Shown here in pieces: positions 27,992 through 37,714 of a DNA stretch of 64,000 nucleotides (its first letter is position 1; each line of letters opens with the position of its first letter). The position numbers and the translations under genes are program-made. The stretch comes from Bacteroidota bacterium (GTDB lineage: Bacteria > Bacteroidota > Bacteroidia > Bacteroidales > Bacteroidaceae): assembly GCA_023426145.1 (NCBI GenBank), contig JAFABG010000003.1, positions 62,001-126,000 of the forward strand. The letters run 5' to 3'. The notes beneath the pieces are model-generated. The model had not been told where the DNA came from and searched no databases. It saw only the letters and a program-made list of their open reading frames with translations.

Positions 27992-30900
27992 ATGAAATTA
28001 TACACTTTATTACTTGGTGCGTGGATTGCGTCTCCGTTGCAGGCACAAATGATGCACGACTGGGAGAATAATCATATTCTTCAGATTAACAGAGAGCCTG
28101 CAAGGGCTGCATTTACACCTTATACAGTCGATAAAGGGGACTGTATGATGTCTTTAGATGGAATGTGGAAATTTAGATGGACACCTATTCCAAAGGACAG
28201 AATTCTAGATTTCTATAAGACAAATTTTGATGATAAAAGATGGAAAGAGTTTCCTGTTCCAGCAAATTGGGAGATTAACGGTTACGGAACACCGATTTAT
28301 GTATCTTCTGGCTATTCATTTAAAATAGATCCTCCAAGAGTAATGGGAGAACCAAAAGAAGACTATACCGCTTTTAAGGAGCGAAATCCTGTGGGGCAGT
28401 ATAGGAGAACCTTTGTGTTGCCCACAAACTGGCAAGCTAATGGACAGACATTCTTACGCTTTGAAGGGGTAATGAGTGCTTTTTATGTATGGATTAACGG
28501 CGAGCGAGTAGGATATAGTCAGGGGAGCATGGAACCAAGTGAGTTTAATATCACTAACTATATTGCTGCTGGCGACAATCAAATAGCTATAGAAGTCTAT
28601 CGCTATAGTGATGGTTCTTATCTTGAAGATCAGGACTTTTGGCGTTTTGGAGGTATTCATCGAAGCATTCATCTGATACATACACCGGATATACGAATCA
28701 GCGATTATGCTGTTCGCACTCTTCCAACTTCGAAGACTAATTATGAAGATTTTCTTCTTCAAATTGACCCCAAATTTAATGTATATAAAGGGATAGCTGG
28801 AAAAGGATATACAGTTCAGGGTGTTTTGAAAGATGCACAAGGAAAAGAAATAGTGAAACTACAAGGCGATGTTGAGGATATCTTGGATTTAGAACATAAA
28901 GCAAGTAGAATGAACGAGTGGTATCCTCAACGGGGACCTCGCAAATTTGGACGTTTATCGGCTGTAGTTAAATCGCCGAAAAAATGGACGGCAGAAACGC
29001 CCTATTTATATAAACTCTATCTAACCTTGCAAAATCCATCAGGAAATATTGTTGAGCAAGTTGAGCAAGCTGTAGGCTTTCGATATATTGAAATAAAGAA
29101 AGGCCAGTTCTTAATAAATGGTAATCCGATTCGTTTTAGAGGGGTAAATCGTCATGAACATGATCCAAAAACAGCCCGTGTAATGACTGAAAAAAGATTG
29201 ATTCAGGATATTATGCTAATGAAACAAGCCAATATCAATGCTGTTCGAACGAGCCATTATCCAAATGTAAGCCGTTGGTATGAGCTCTGCGATAGTATTG
29301 GACTATATGTCATGGATGAAGCCGATATAGAGGAGCATGGCTTACGAGGAACCTTAGCTAGTACTCCTGATTGGTATGCCGCCTTTTTGGATAGAGCAGT
29401 GAGAATGGCCGAACGTGATAAAAACTATCCATGTATTGTTATGTGGAGCATGGGTAATGAGAGTGGTTATGGTCCAAACTTTGCAGCAGTATCAGCTTGG
29501 TTGCATGATTTTGATCCGACACGTCCAGTTCATTATGAAGGGGCTCAGGGTGTCGATGGAAATCCAGATCCAAAAACTGTTGATGTAATTAGCCGTTTTT
29601 ACACTCGAGTGAAACAGGACTACTTGAATCCAGGTGTTCAAGAAGGAACAGATAAGGAAAGACCGGAGAATGCACGTTGGGAGAGGTTACTAGATATTGC
29701 TGAACGCACGAATGATGATCGTCCTGTGATGACTAGTGAATATGCTCACTCTATGGGAAATGCTCTTGGGAACTTTAAAGAATATTGGGATGAGATATAT
29801 AGCAACCCTCGTATGCTTGGTGGTTTTATTTGGGATTGGGTAGACCAAGGTCTATACAAACAGTTACCAGATGGACGTACTATGGTAGCTTACGGTGGTG
29901 ATTTTGGTGATAAACCGAATTTAAAAGCCTTTTGTCTAAATGGCTTGCTAATGAGTAATCGTGAACGTACATCGAAATATTGGGAAGTTAAGAAGGTCTA
30001 TGAACCCGTTCAGCTTTCAATAGTAAACGGAGAATTGCAGATTACAAATAGAAACCATCACATTGATTTATCTGGTTACCGATGTTTATGGACTTTGTTG
30101 GAGAATGGAAAACAAAAGGAACAGGGTGAACTAACTTTACCAAATGTAGTTGCTGGCGAAATGGGAAAAGTAGCTTTGCCAGCTTTTCGTTCATTAGCCG
30201 ATAAAAAAACATTGAACAAGAAACTTAATAGCGAAAAAGATCTTCGTTCGGATTATCAATTAAAGGTAAGCATTGTTTTAAAATCGGATGCACTCTGGGC
30301 TAAAGCTGGGTATGAAGTGGCATGGGAACAGTTTTGCTTGCAAGAAGGAGATTTGCTGACTGCTAACTTAAAAAATAAAGGCAAGCTCCAAACTAAAGAA
30401 GATGATAAGTCTTTCTCTGTTTATGGAAAAAACTTCTCTGCTCAATGGGACAAAAAGAAGTTTGGTAGTATCGTATCGCTAATTTATAATGGTAAAGAGG
30501 TCTTGTCACAATCGGCAGATTTTCCAATACAACCCGTGACTCAGGCTTTCCGTGCACCAACAGACAACGATAAGAGTTTTGGTAATTGGTTAGCTAAGGA
30601 TTGGAAGTTGCATATGATGGATCAACCCCAAATCGTTTTGAAATCTTTTCACTATGAAATTCGTGAAGACGGAGCAGTGGTTGTTCACATTGAATCAGCC
30701 AATATGTATAAAGAGGGGCGGATTAATACAATATCAGTTTATACAGTAACATCTGATGGTACTATTGATTTATATACTAAATTCTCTCCACAAGGAGTAT
30801 TACCAGAATTACCTCGGCTAGGACTTGCTTTTAGTTTTTCTCCTGACTATGATACATTCACATGGTATGGTAGAGGCCCTCAAGATAATTATCCTGATAG

Positions 30901-31267
30901 AAAAACAGCATCAGCCATAGGCCTTTGGAAAAGTAAAGTTGCCGAACAATATGTGCATTATCCACGTCCACAGGATAGTGGTAATAAAGAAGATGTAAGA
31001 TTCCTGACATTGACCAACAAACAAAATAAGGGAATTCGTATTGATGCTGTAGACCAGCTATTTTCAGCTTCTGCTTTACCGTATACTGCACAGGATCTAT
31101 ATAAAGAAACGCATGACTGTGATTTAAAACCGCGTAACGAGGTTATCCTTAGCTTGGATGCCGCTGTGCTTGGTTTAGGTAATAGCAGCTGCGGACCAGG
31201 TGTGTTAAAAAAATATGCGATAGAGAAGAAAGATCATATATTGCATCTACGAATAAGTCACAAATAA
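27992..31267 (+). CDS. GH2 beta-galactosidase-like enzyme, LacZ type (BT0993-like)
   Basis: A 1,091-residue exported enzyme with the full five-domain LacZ layout: jelly-roll (CMMSLDGMWKFRWTP, PANWEINGYGTPIY), two immunoglobulin-like domains, TIM barrel and a C-terminal super-sandwich (FRAPTDNDKSFG, WYGRGPQDNYPDR). Acid/base Glu490 in MGNESG and nucleophile Glu583 in TSEYAHSMGN are intact. ATG 27,992 is preferred over 27,974 because the latter is only four bases from site D and adds a polar MRKIER before the signal peptide. RG-II chain B contains beta-D-galactose, so beta-galactosidase activity is the most economical guess, but GH2 specificity cannot be read reliably. 41 bases separate it from the next GH2. 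Confidence 0.85.
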   Translation: MKLYTLLLGAWIASPLQAQMMHDWENNHILQINREPARAAFTPYTVDKGDCMMSLDGMWKFRWTPIPKDRILDFYKTNFDDKRWKEFPVPANWEINGYGTPIYVSSGYSFKIDPPRVMGEPKEDYTAFKERNPVGQYRRTFVLPTNWQANGQTFLRFEGVMSAFYVWINGERVGYSQGSMEPSEFNITNYIAAGDNQIAIEVYRYSDGSYLEDQDFWRFGGIHRSIHLIHTPDIRISDYAVRTLPTSKTNYEDFLLQIDPKFNVYKGIAGKGYTVQGVLKDAQGKEIVKLQGDVEDILDLEHKASRMNEWYPQRGPRKFGRLSAVVKSPKKWTAETPYLYKLYLTLQNPSGNIVEQVEQAVGFRYIEIKKGQFLINGNPIRFRGVNRHEHDPKTARVMTEKRLIQDIMLMKQANINAVRTSHYPNVSRWYELCDSIGLYVMDEADIEEHGLRGTLASTPDWYAAFLDRAVRMAERDKNYPCIVMWSMGNESGYGPNFAAVSAWLHDFDPTRPVHYEGAQGVDGNPDPKTVDVISRFYTRVKQDYLNPGVQEGTDKERPENARWERLLDIAERTNDDRPVMTSEYAHSMGNALGNFKEYWDEIYSNPRMLGGFIWDWVDQGLYKQLPDGRTMVAYGGDFGDKPNLKAFCLNGLLMSNRERTSKYWEVKKVYEPVQLSIVNGELQITNRNHHIDLSGYRCLWTLLENGKQKEQGELTLPNVVAGEMGKVALPAFRSLADKKTLNKKLNSEKDLRSDYQLKVSIVLKSDALWAKAGYEVAWEQFCLQEGDLLTANLKNKGKLQTKEDDKSFSVYGKNFSAQWDKKKFGSIVSLIYNGKEVLSQSADFPIQPVTQAFRAPTDNDKSFGNWLAKDWKLHMMDQPQIVLKSFHYEIREDGAVVVHIESANMYKEGRINTISVYTVTSDGTIDLYTKFSPQGVLPELPRLGLAFSFSPDYDTFTWYGRGPQDNYPDRKTASAIGLWKSKVAEQYVHYPRPQDSGNKEDVRFLTLTNKQNKGIRIDAVDQLFSASALPYTAQDLYKETHDCDLKPRNEVILSLDAAVLGLGNSSCGPGVLKKYAIEKKDHILHLRISHK

Positions 31268-31308
31268 AAATCTGACACAATCTAAAAGTAATACAAATAA
31301 AAGTAACA

Positions 31309-34161
31309 ATGAGAAAAGTAACCACTTTATTATCAACCTTAGCGTTGGCAACTACTCTGGCTGCTCAAAACCTTCCACAAACAGTTCGACAATATCTTTC
31401 GGGTCATGGATGCGATGATATGGTTAACTGGGATTTCTACTGTACCGACGGACGTAACTCTGGGAAATGGACAAAGATCGGTGTTCCCTCCTGTTGGGAA
31501 CTGCAAGGTTTTGGCACTTATCAGTATGGAATTACCTTTTATGGGAAAGCATTCCCTGAGGGAATAGCCGATGAGAAAGGAATGTATAAATATGAGTTTG
31601 AGGTTCCGGAAACCTATCGGGGAAAACAAGTTGAACTGGTGTTCGAAGCCTCTATGACTGATACAGAAGTCAAAGTTAATGGTCGCAAAGTTGGCTCTAA
31701 ACATCAAGGTGCATTTTATCGTTTTTCATACAATGTCACTGATTATCTGAAATATGGAAAGAAGAACTTGCTAGAGGTCACCGTGGCTAAAGAAAGCGAA
31801 AATGCGAGTGTAAACTTAGCTGAACGCCGAGCAGACTTTTGGAATTTCGGGGGAATTTTTAGACCTGTTTTTTTAGAAGTAAAACCTGCACTCAATTTAC
31901 GTCATATTGCAATTGATGCAAAAATGGATGGTTCATTTTTTGCAAATTGCTACACGAATATGGCTGATGACGGATTGAGTATACGCACGCAAATTTTGGA
32001 CCTCAAAGGAAAGAAATTGGCTGAAACAACAGTACCTGTAAAGGCTGGAGGAGATTGGACTTCTCTCAAGCTTAATGTTAATAAACCAGCTCTTTGGACG
32101 GCAGAGACGCCTAATCTTTACAATGCTAAATTTACTTTGCTAGATAAGGAAGGTAAAGCTCTACATTCAGAGATTGAAAAATTCGGTTTTCGCACTATCG
32201 AAGTACGTGAAAGTGATGGGCTTTATGTGAATGGAGTGCGCATTATGGTACGTGGGGTTAATCGTCATAGTTTTCGTCCAGAAAGTGGCCGTACATTGAG
32301 CAAAGCGAAAAATATTGAAGATGTTCAACTCATTAAGAGTATGAACATGAATTCTGTTCGTTTGAGTCATTATCCAGCAGATCCAGAGTTTTATGAAGCT
32401 TGTGATTCTTTAGGGCTTTATGTAATGGATGAATTGTGTGGCTGGCATGGAAAATATGATACCCCTACCGGTGTGCGTTTAATTGAGGGAATGGTGGAAC
32501 GCGATGTAAATCACCCTTCTATCATTTGGTGGAGCAATGGAAATGAAAAGGGATGGAATACAGAACTTGATGGTGAATTCCATAAGTATGACCCACAGAA
32601 ACGTCCGGTGATTCATCCACAAGGTAATTTTTCAGGATTTGAAACAATGCATTATCGTTCTTATGGAGAAAGTCAGAACTATATGCGTCTGCCTCAAATC
32701 TTTATGCCAACAGAATTCTTACATGGATTATATGATGGTGGTCATGGTGCTGGATTATATGACTATTGGGAAATGATGCGTAAACACCCTCGTTGTATCG
32801 GTGGATTTCTTTGGGTATTGGCCGATGAAGGTGTGAAGCGTGTTGATATGAATGGATTTATTGATAATCAAGGGAATTATGGTGCAGATGGTATAGTAGG
32901 ACCTCACCATGAAAAAGAAGGTAGTTATTATACTATCAAGCAGATCTGGAATCCTGTTCAAGTGATGAATACTTCTATCAATAGACAATTTGATGGCAAG
33001 TTTTCAATTGAGAACAGATATGATTACTTAAATCTGAATACTTGCCGTTTCGTTTGGCAACAAGTAAAATTCCCTTCTGCAACGGATGATTCAAAAACAG
33101 GTACCCAGGTTCTTAAACAGGGAGAAGTACAAGGAAGTGATATTGCTGCTCATTCAACAGGCGTATTGGATATAAAAACTTCTATTCTTTCAAATGCCGA
33201 TGCTTTATTTCTAACGGCAATTGATAAATTTGGGCACGAACTTTGGCGTTGGACGTACCCCGTTGAACATATTCAGCAACCTAAAGACGTTAAGTCTTCA
33301 TCATTAATAGGAGCTGCATATTCGGAAACTGAAAAAGATTTGACTGTTACAGCTAACCATCGTACTTACGTTTTCTCAAAAGTTGATGGTCAGTTGAAAG
33401 GAGTCGCTATAGGTGACCAAAAGATCAGTTTTGTTAATGGACCTCGTTTTATTGGCGCACGCCGTGCCGATCGTTCGCTCGATCAGTTCTATAATCATGA
33501 TGACGAAAAAGCAAAAGAAAAAGATAGAACATATAGTGAATTCCCAGATGCTGCTGTATTTAATAAGCTTGATGTAAATAAAGAAGGCGAAAACTTAATT
33601 GTTACTGCAAGCTATAAGCTAGGTAATTTGGATAAAGCTCAATGGACAATCAATTCAAATGGAGATCTAATTCTTGATTATACTTATAACTTTTCTGGCG
33701 TTGTAGATTTGATGGGTATTCGTTTTGATTATCCAGAAGATCAAGTTGTTAGTAAACGTTGGTTAGGAGCAGGTCCATATCGTGTTTGGCAAAATAGAGT
33801 TCGTGGTACACAATATGATGTGTGGGAGAATAACTATAATGACCCTATTCCGGGTGAAACGTTTACTTATCCAGAATTCAAAGGTTATTTCAAAGATGTC
33901 TCTTGGATGAATATTCGTACTAAAGAAGGTACTATCAGCTTAACCAATGAAGCTCCAAATACTTATATTGGAGTATATCAACCTCGAGATGGTCGCGACC
34001 GTTTACTCTATACACTTCCAGAGAGTGGAATATCTGTGTTGAATGTGATACCTCCTGTACGCAACAAGGTGAATGCTACTGATTTATGCGGTCCATCTTC
34101 ACAGCCCAAATGGGTAGATGGTCCTCAAAAAGGACGTATTGTTTTCCGCTTTACGAAATAA
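31309..34161 (+). CDS. GH2 glycosidase (BT0992-like, beta-galacturonidase candidate)
   Basis: A 950-residue exported GH2 enzyme (signal peptide ending TTLAAQ). Domains in order are a jelly-roll (IGVPSCWELQGFGTYQYG), an immunoglobulin-like domain (WTAETPNLYNAKF), a TIM barrel with acid/base Glu413 in NGNEKG and nucleophile candidate Glu469 in MPTEFLHG, and C-terminal beta domains with WLGAGPYRVWQNR. Position next to the LacZ-like gene mirrors BT0992-BT0993. I recall BT0992 acting as a beta-galacturonidase on RG-II chain A. The sequence alone supports a GH2 exo-glycosidase and no more. It ends the site-D unit, followed by a terminator. Confidence 0.85.
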   Translation: MRKVTTLLSTLALATTLAAQNLPQTVRQYLSGHGCDDMVNWDFYCTDGRNSGKWTKIGVPSCWELQGFGTYQYGITFYGKAFPEGIADEKGMYKYEFEVPETYRGKQVELVFEASMTDTEVKVNGRKVGSKHQGAFYRFSYNVTDYLKYGKKNLLEVTVAKESENASVNLAERRADFWNFGGIFRPVFLEVKPALNLRHIAIDAKMDGSFFANCYTNMADDGLSIRTQILDLKGKKLAETTVPVKAGGDWTSLKLNVNKPALWTAETPNLYNAKFTLLDKEGKALHSEIEKFGFRTIEVRESDGLYVNGVRIMVRGVNRHSFRPESGRTLSKAKNIEDVQLIKSMNMNSVRLSHYPADPEFYEACDSLGLYVMDELCGWHGKYDTPTGVRLIEGMVERDVNHPSIIWWSNGNEKGWNTELDGEFHKYDPQKRPVIHPQGNFSGFETMHYRSYGESQNYMRLPQIFMPTEFLHGLYDGGHGAGLYDYWEMMRKHPRCIGGFLWVLADEGVKRVDMNGFIDNQGNYGADGIVGPHHEKEGSYYTIKQIWNPVQVMNTSINRQFDGKFSIENRYDYLNLNTCRFVWQQVKFPSATDDSKTGTQVLKQGEVQGSDIAAHSTGVLDIKTSILSNADALFLTAIDKFGHELWRWTYPVEHIQQPKDVKSSSLIGAAYSETEKDLTVTANHRTYVFSKVDGQLKGVAIGDQKISFVNGPRFIGARRADRSLDQFYNHDDEKAKEKDRTYSEFPDAAVFNKLDVNKEGENLIVTASYKLGNLDKAQWTINSNGDLILDYTYNFSGVVDLMGIRFDYPEDQVVSKRWLGAGPYRVWQNRVRGTQYDVWENNYNDPIPGETFTYPEFKGYFKDVSWMNIRTKEGTISLTNEAPNTYIGVYQPRDGRDRLLYTLPESGISVLNVIPPVRNKVNATDLCGPSSQPKWVDGPQKGRIVFRFTK

Positions 34162-34193
34162 AAAGCTTTCGAAATAGCTTTTGTGAACTATTC

Positions 34194-34228
34194 AGTCCCT
34201 GTCACTTCATCGTGGCAGGGACTTTTTG
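34194..34228 (+). terminator. Terminator after second GH2 gene
   Basis: AGTCCCTGTCAC (34,194-34,205) pairs with GTGGCAGGGACT (34,212-34,223), with one G-U wobble and a six-base loop. A T run follows. Confidence 0.88.
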
Positions 34229-34334
34229 TTTCTAAAAATTATTGTAATACAATCTATTCTTTTTTTCTAGGTATAATGTTATGAATAGATTTACTCAAAG
34301 GGAGTAAAGAGCTAGAATAGTGTTATATAAAAGT

Positions 34335-34364
34335 GAGTACAAAGTCTTTTGGTTTTCGTCCTTA
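34335..34364 (+). promoter_or_regulatory. Operator-like site E (GAGTACAAA-N13-CGTCCTTA)
   Basis: GAGTACAAA is at 34,335-34,343 and CGTCCTTA at 34,357-34,364, spacing 13. It lies 23 bases before the GH106 start and would govern the four-gene unit to 44,146. Confidence 0.7.
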
Positions 34365-34387
34365 TTTAAGTAAAAATATAGATTAGG

Positions 34388-37300
34388 ATGAAAAGCCGAC
34401 TGAAACAACAAATATTTGCATTTTCTTTATTGGCATGTACTGCTATATCTCCTACGCATGCAGGTCAGACACCTTCCCTCCGTGATAAATTTCAGCATCC
34501 ATCAGACGAGGCAAAACCTTGGACCTTTTGGTATTGGATGTATGGTGCGGTATCCAAAGAAGGAATAACTGCAGATCTAGAAGCTATGAAGCACGCTGGA
34601 TTGGGCGGAACATACCTTATGCCTATTAAAGGAGTAGAAGAGGGGCCTCAATATAAGGGCAAAGCTCAACAGTTGACAGCCGAATGGTGGGATATGGTTC
34701 GTTTCAGTATGGAAGAGGCGGACCGATTAGGATTAAAACTTGGCATGCACATTTGCGATGGCTTTGCTTTAGCTGGTGGACCATGGACAACACCCAAAGA
34801 ATCTATGCAAAAGGTGGTTTGGAGTGATACAATTGTTGATGGTGGAGTAATTAAAGGGTTGCATTTGCCAGAACCTGAAGCTTATGAAGGCTATTATGAG
34901 GATATATCTTTATTTGCTTTGCCAATTAAAGATGTGACAGCAGATGAACTTCCAAACAAAATATCTTGTGTAAATACGGCATTAGGAAATTCAATAGATG
35001 CAAATAAGACTGTGAACATGGATCAGTCTGGAGTGATACGGTCATCTTATCCTTGCTACATTCAATATGAATATGCACAACCTTTCACCTGTCGCAATAT
35101 AGAAATTGTACTGAATGGTAATAATTATCAAGCGCATCGTTTAAAAGTAATGGCAAGTGAGGATGGTGTACATTACCGTTTTGTGAAACAGCTTATTCCT
35201 GCTCGTCAAGGTTGGCAAAATACTGATGAGAACTCCACACATAGCATACCAGCTACAACCGCTCGCTACTTCCGATTTTATTGGACACCCGAAGGTAGTG
35301 AACCTGGCAGTGAAGATATGGATGCCGCAAAATGGAAGCCTAATTTGAAAATTAAGGAGCTTCGTTTGCATAGAGAAGCTCGATTGAATCAATGGGAAGG
35401 TAAAGCTGGATTGGTGTGGCGAGTAGCATCTTCAACTCCGAAAAATGAAATAGGAAAAGACGATTGCTTTCAACTGTCACAAGTCATAAATCTCACAGAT
35501 TTATACAAATCAAAGAATGGTGCTGATTATAAAACAAAATTATTAACAGCTAAACTACCAAAAGGGAAGTGGAAACTTTTGCGCATGGGGCATACTTCTA
35601 CCGGGCATACAAACGCTACAGCTGGAGGAGGTAAAGGGTTAGAGTGTGATAAGTTTAATCCGGTTACTGTACGCAAACAATTTGATAACTGGTTTGCACA
35701 AGCTTTTGAAAAAACCAACCCTCAAGTTGCACGTCGAGTATTGAAATATATGCATGTCGACAGCTGGGAATGTGGAAGCCAAAATTGGAGTGCAGGTTTT
35801 GCTAAAGAATTCCAAAAGCGACGGGGATATGATCTGATCCCTTATTTACCATTATTAGCAGGTATCCCAATTGAAAGTGCTGACAAAAGTGAAAAGATAT
35901 TGCGTGATGTACGTACTACAATTTCAGAACTTATCGTAGATGTATTCTATCAAGTATTGGCTGAATGTGCAAAAGAATATGATTGTCAATTTTCAGCGGA
36001 ATGTGTAGCTCCTACAATGGTAAGCGACGGTTTATTGCACTATCAAAAAGTAGATCTCCCGATGGGGGAATTTTGGTTGAACAGCCCTACTCATGACAAA
36101 CCGAATGATATGCTTGACGCAGTTAGTGGAGCACATATTTATGGGAAAAGGATCATTCAAGCTGAAGGATTTACAGAAGTCCGTGGAACATGGGATGAGT
36201 ATCCTGGTATGCTGAAAACTCTTTTGGATCGTAATTACGCATTAGGAATCAATCGACTTTTCTATCATGTATATGTCCATAACCCATGGCTTGATAGAAA
36301 GCCAGGAATGACATTAGATGGTATCGGGCTCTTTTTCCAACGAGATCAAACATGGTGGGACAAAGGGGCTAAGGCTTTTAGCGATTATGTAACTCGATGC
36401 CAGTCTTTATTACAATATGGACATCCTGTAACAGACATAGCTGTCTTTACTGGAGAAGAGATTCCTAGACGTTCTATATTGCCTGAACGTTTAGTTCCAT
36501 CCTTGCCAGGTTTATTTGGTGCAGATCGAGTTGAGAGCGAACGAATTCGATTAGCCAATGAAGGCCAACCCTTACGTGTACGTCCTGTTGGTGTGACGCA
36601 TTCAGCCAACATGGCTGATCCTGAAAAATGGGTGAATCCCCTTCGTGGGTATGCTTACGATAGTTTCAATAAAGATGCGTTGCTGCGTTTAGCAGAAGTT
36701 GAAAAGGGAAGAATGACTTTACCCGGAGGGGCTAGTTATAAAGTATTAGTATTGCCTCTTGCACGTCCAATGAATCCAGATCCTGTAGAACTATCACCGG
36801 AAGTGAAGCAAAAAATTGAAGAACTTAAAAAAGCTGGTGTGATAATTCCTAGTGTTCCATATTGTGAAGAAGATTTCTCTTCCTATGGTTTAGAAAGGGA
36901 TCTAATTGTTCCTGAAAATGTGGCATGGACGCATCGTCGTGGTGATCTAGGCGATGTTTATTTTATAGCTAATCAGCTCGAAGAGACACGTACCTTTACG
37001 GCCAGCATGCGTATCAATGGTGTTAAACCTGAATGTTGGAATCCAGTAACAGGTGAAATTCAATCGCATGTTACTTATGTACAGAAAAATAATAGAACGG
37101 ATGTAACGTTAACATTGGCTCCAAATGAATCAGTATTTATTGTATTTCCAACAGAATCCACTGTGCAAAATGACCTTCCAAAAGGTACGGCTTTAGACTT
37201 ACCTCTTGACATCAATACGTATACTGTGAATTTTCTTGCAAACGGTAAAACAGTTGATAGGAAACAACTTTTTGACTGGAGTAAAGATGAAGATGAGCAA

Positions 37301-37672
37301 ATTCGTTATTATAGTGGAACCGCTACTTATAAAACAGTATTTAATTGGAATAGGAAATTGAATAAAGTTGAACAAGTATACTTGAACTTAGGTGAAGTTT
37401 GTAATTTGGCAACTGTGCGTGTGAATGGAATTGAATGCGGTACAATTTGGACGGCACCATATCGTGCTAATATTACAGCTGCAATTAAGAAAGGAATGAA
37501 TAAGCTCGAAATAGAAGTAACCAATACTTGGGCTAATGCTCTTTTGGGAGCAGATAGCGGAAAAGCTCCGTTTGAAAAGATCTGGACCAATGCCAACTAT
37601 CGAAGACAAGAAAAAACGCTCCTTCCGGCTGGACTGATTGGCCCCTTAAAATTAAGCCTTATAAGTAAGTAA
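34388..37672 (+). CDS. GH106 alpha-L-rhamnosidase (BT0986-like)
   Basis: A 1,094-residue exported enzyme (signal peptide ending THAGQ). The family opening is clear: PWTFWYWMYGAVSKEGITADLEAMKHAGLGG in the first barrel strand (about residues 46-76), then LGMHICDGFALAGGPW. Later come HVDSWECGSQNWSAGF, FSAECVAPTMVSDGL and AEGFTEVRGTWDEYPGML, which supply candidate acidic catalytic residues. A C-terminal beta-sandwich (LNLGEVCNLATVRVNGIECG, LEIEVTNTWANAL) resembles sugar-binding jelly rolls. BT0986 in B. thetaiotaomicron removes alpha-L-rhamnose from RG-II chain B. First gene of the chain-B-type unit under site E. Confidence 0.92.
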   Translation: MKSRLKQQIFAFSLLACTAISPTHAGQTPSLRDKFQHPSDEAKPWTFWYWMYGAVSKEGITADLEAMKHAGLGGTYLMPIKGVEEGPQYKGKAQQLTAEWWDMVRFSMEEADRLGLKLGMHICDGFALAGGPWTTPKESMQKVVWSDTIVDGGVIKGLHLPEPEAYEGYYEDISLFALPIKDVTADELPNKISCVNTALGNSIDANKTVNMDQSGVIRSSYPCYIQYEYAQPFTCRNIEIVLNGNNYQAHRLKVMASEDGVHYRFVKQLIPARQGWQNTDENSTHSIPATTARYFRFYWTPEGSEPGSEDMDAAKWKPNLKIKELRLHREARLNQWEGKAGLVWRVASSTPKNEIGKDDCFQLSQVINLTDLYKSKNGADYKTKLLTAKLPKGKWKLLRMGHTSTGHTNATAGGGKGLECDKFNPVTVRKQFDNWFAQAFEKTNPQVARRVLKYMHVDSWECGSQNWSAGFAKEFQKRRGYDLIPYLPLLAGIPIESADKSEKILRDVRTTISELIVDVFYQVLAECAKEYDCQFSAECVAPTMVSDGLLHYQKVDLPMGEFWLNSPTHDKPNDMLDAVSGAHIYGKRIIQAEGFTEVRGTWDEYPGMLKTLLDRNYALGINRLFYHVYVHNPWLDRKPGMTLDGIGLFFQRDQTWWDKGAKAFSDYVTRCQSLLQYGHPVTDIAVFTGEEIPRRSILPERLVPSLPGLFGADRVESERIRLANEGQPLRVRPVGVTHSANMADPEKWVNPLRGYAYDSFNKDALLRLAEVEKGRMTLPGGASYKVLVLPLARPMNPDPVELSPEVKQKIEELKKAGVIIPSVPYCEEDFSSYGLERDLIVPENVAWTHRRGDLGDVYFIANQLEETRTFTASMRINGVKPECWNPVTGEIQSHVTYVQKNNRTDVTLTLAPNESVFIVFPTESTVQNDLPKGTALDLPLDINTYTVNFLANGKTVDRKQLFDWSKDEDEQIRYYSGTATYKTVFNWNRKLNKVEQVYLNLGEVCNLATVRVNGIECGTIWTAPYRANITAAIKKGMNKLEIEVTNTWANALLGADSGKAPFEKIWTNANYRRQEKTLLPAGLIGPLKLSLISK

Positions 37673-37714
37673 GACATCTTTTTATCTGTTTGAATTGTTA
37701 TTAATATAAAATAT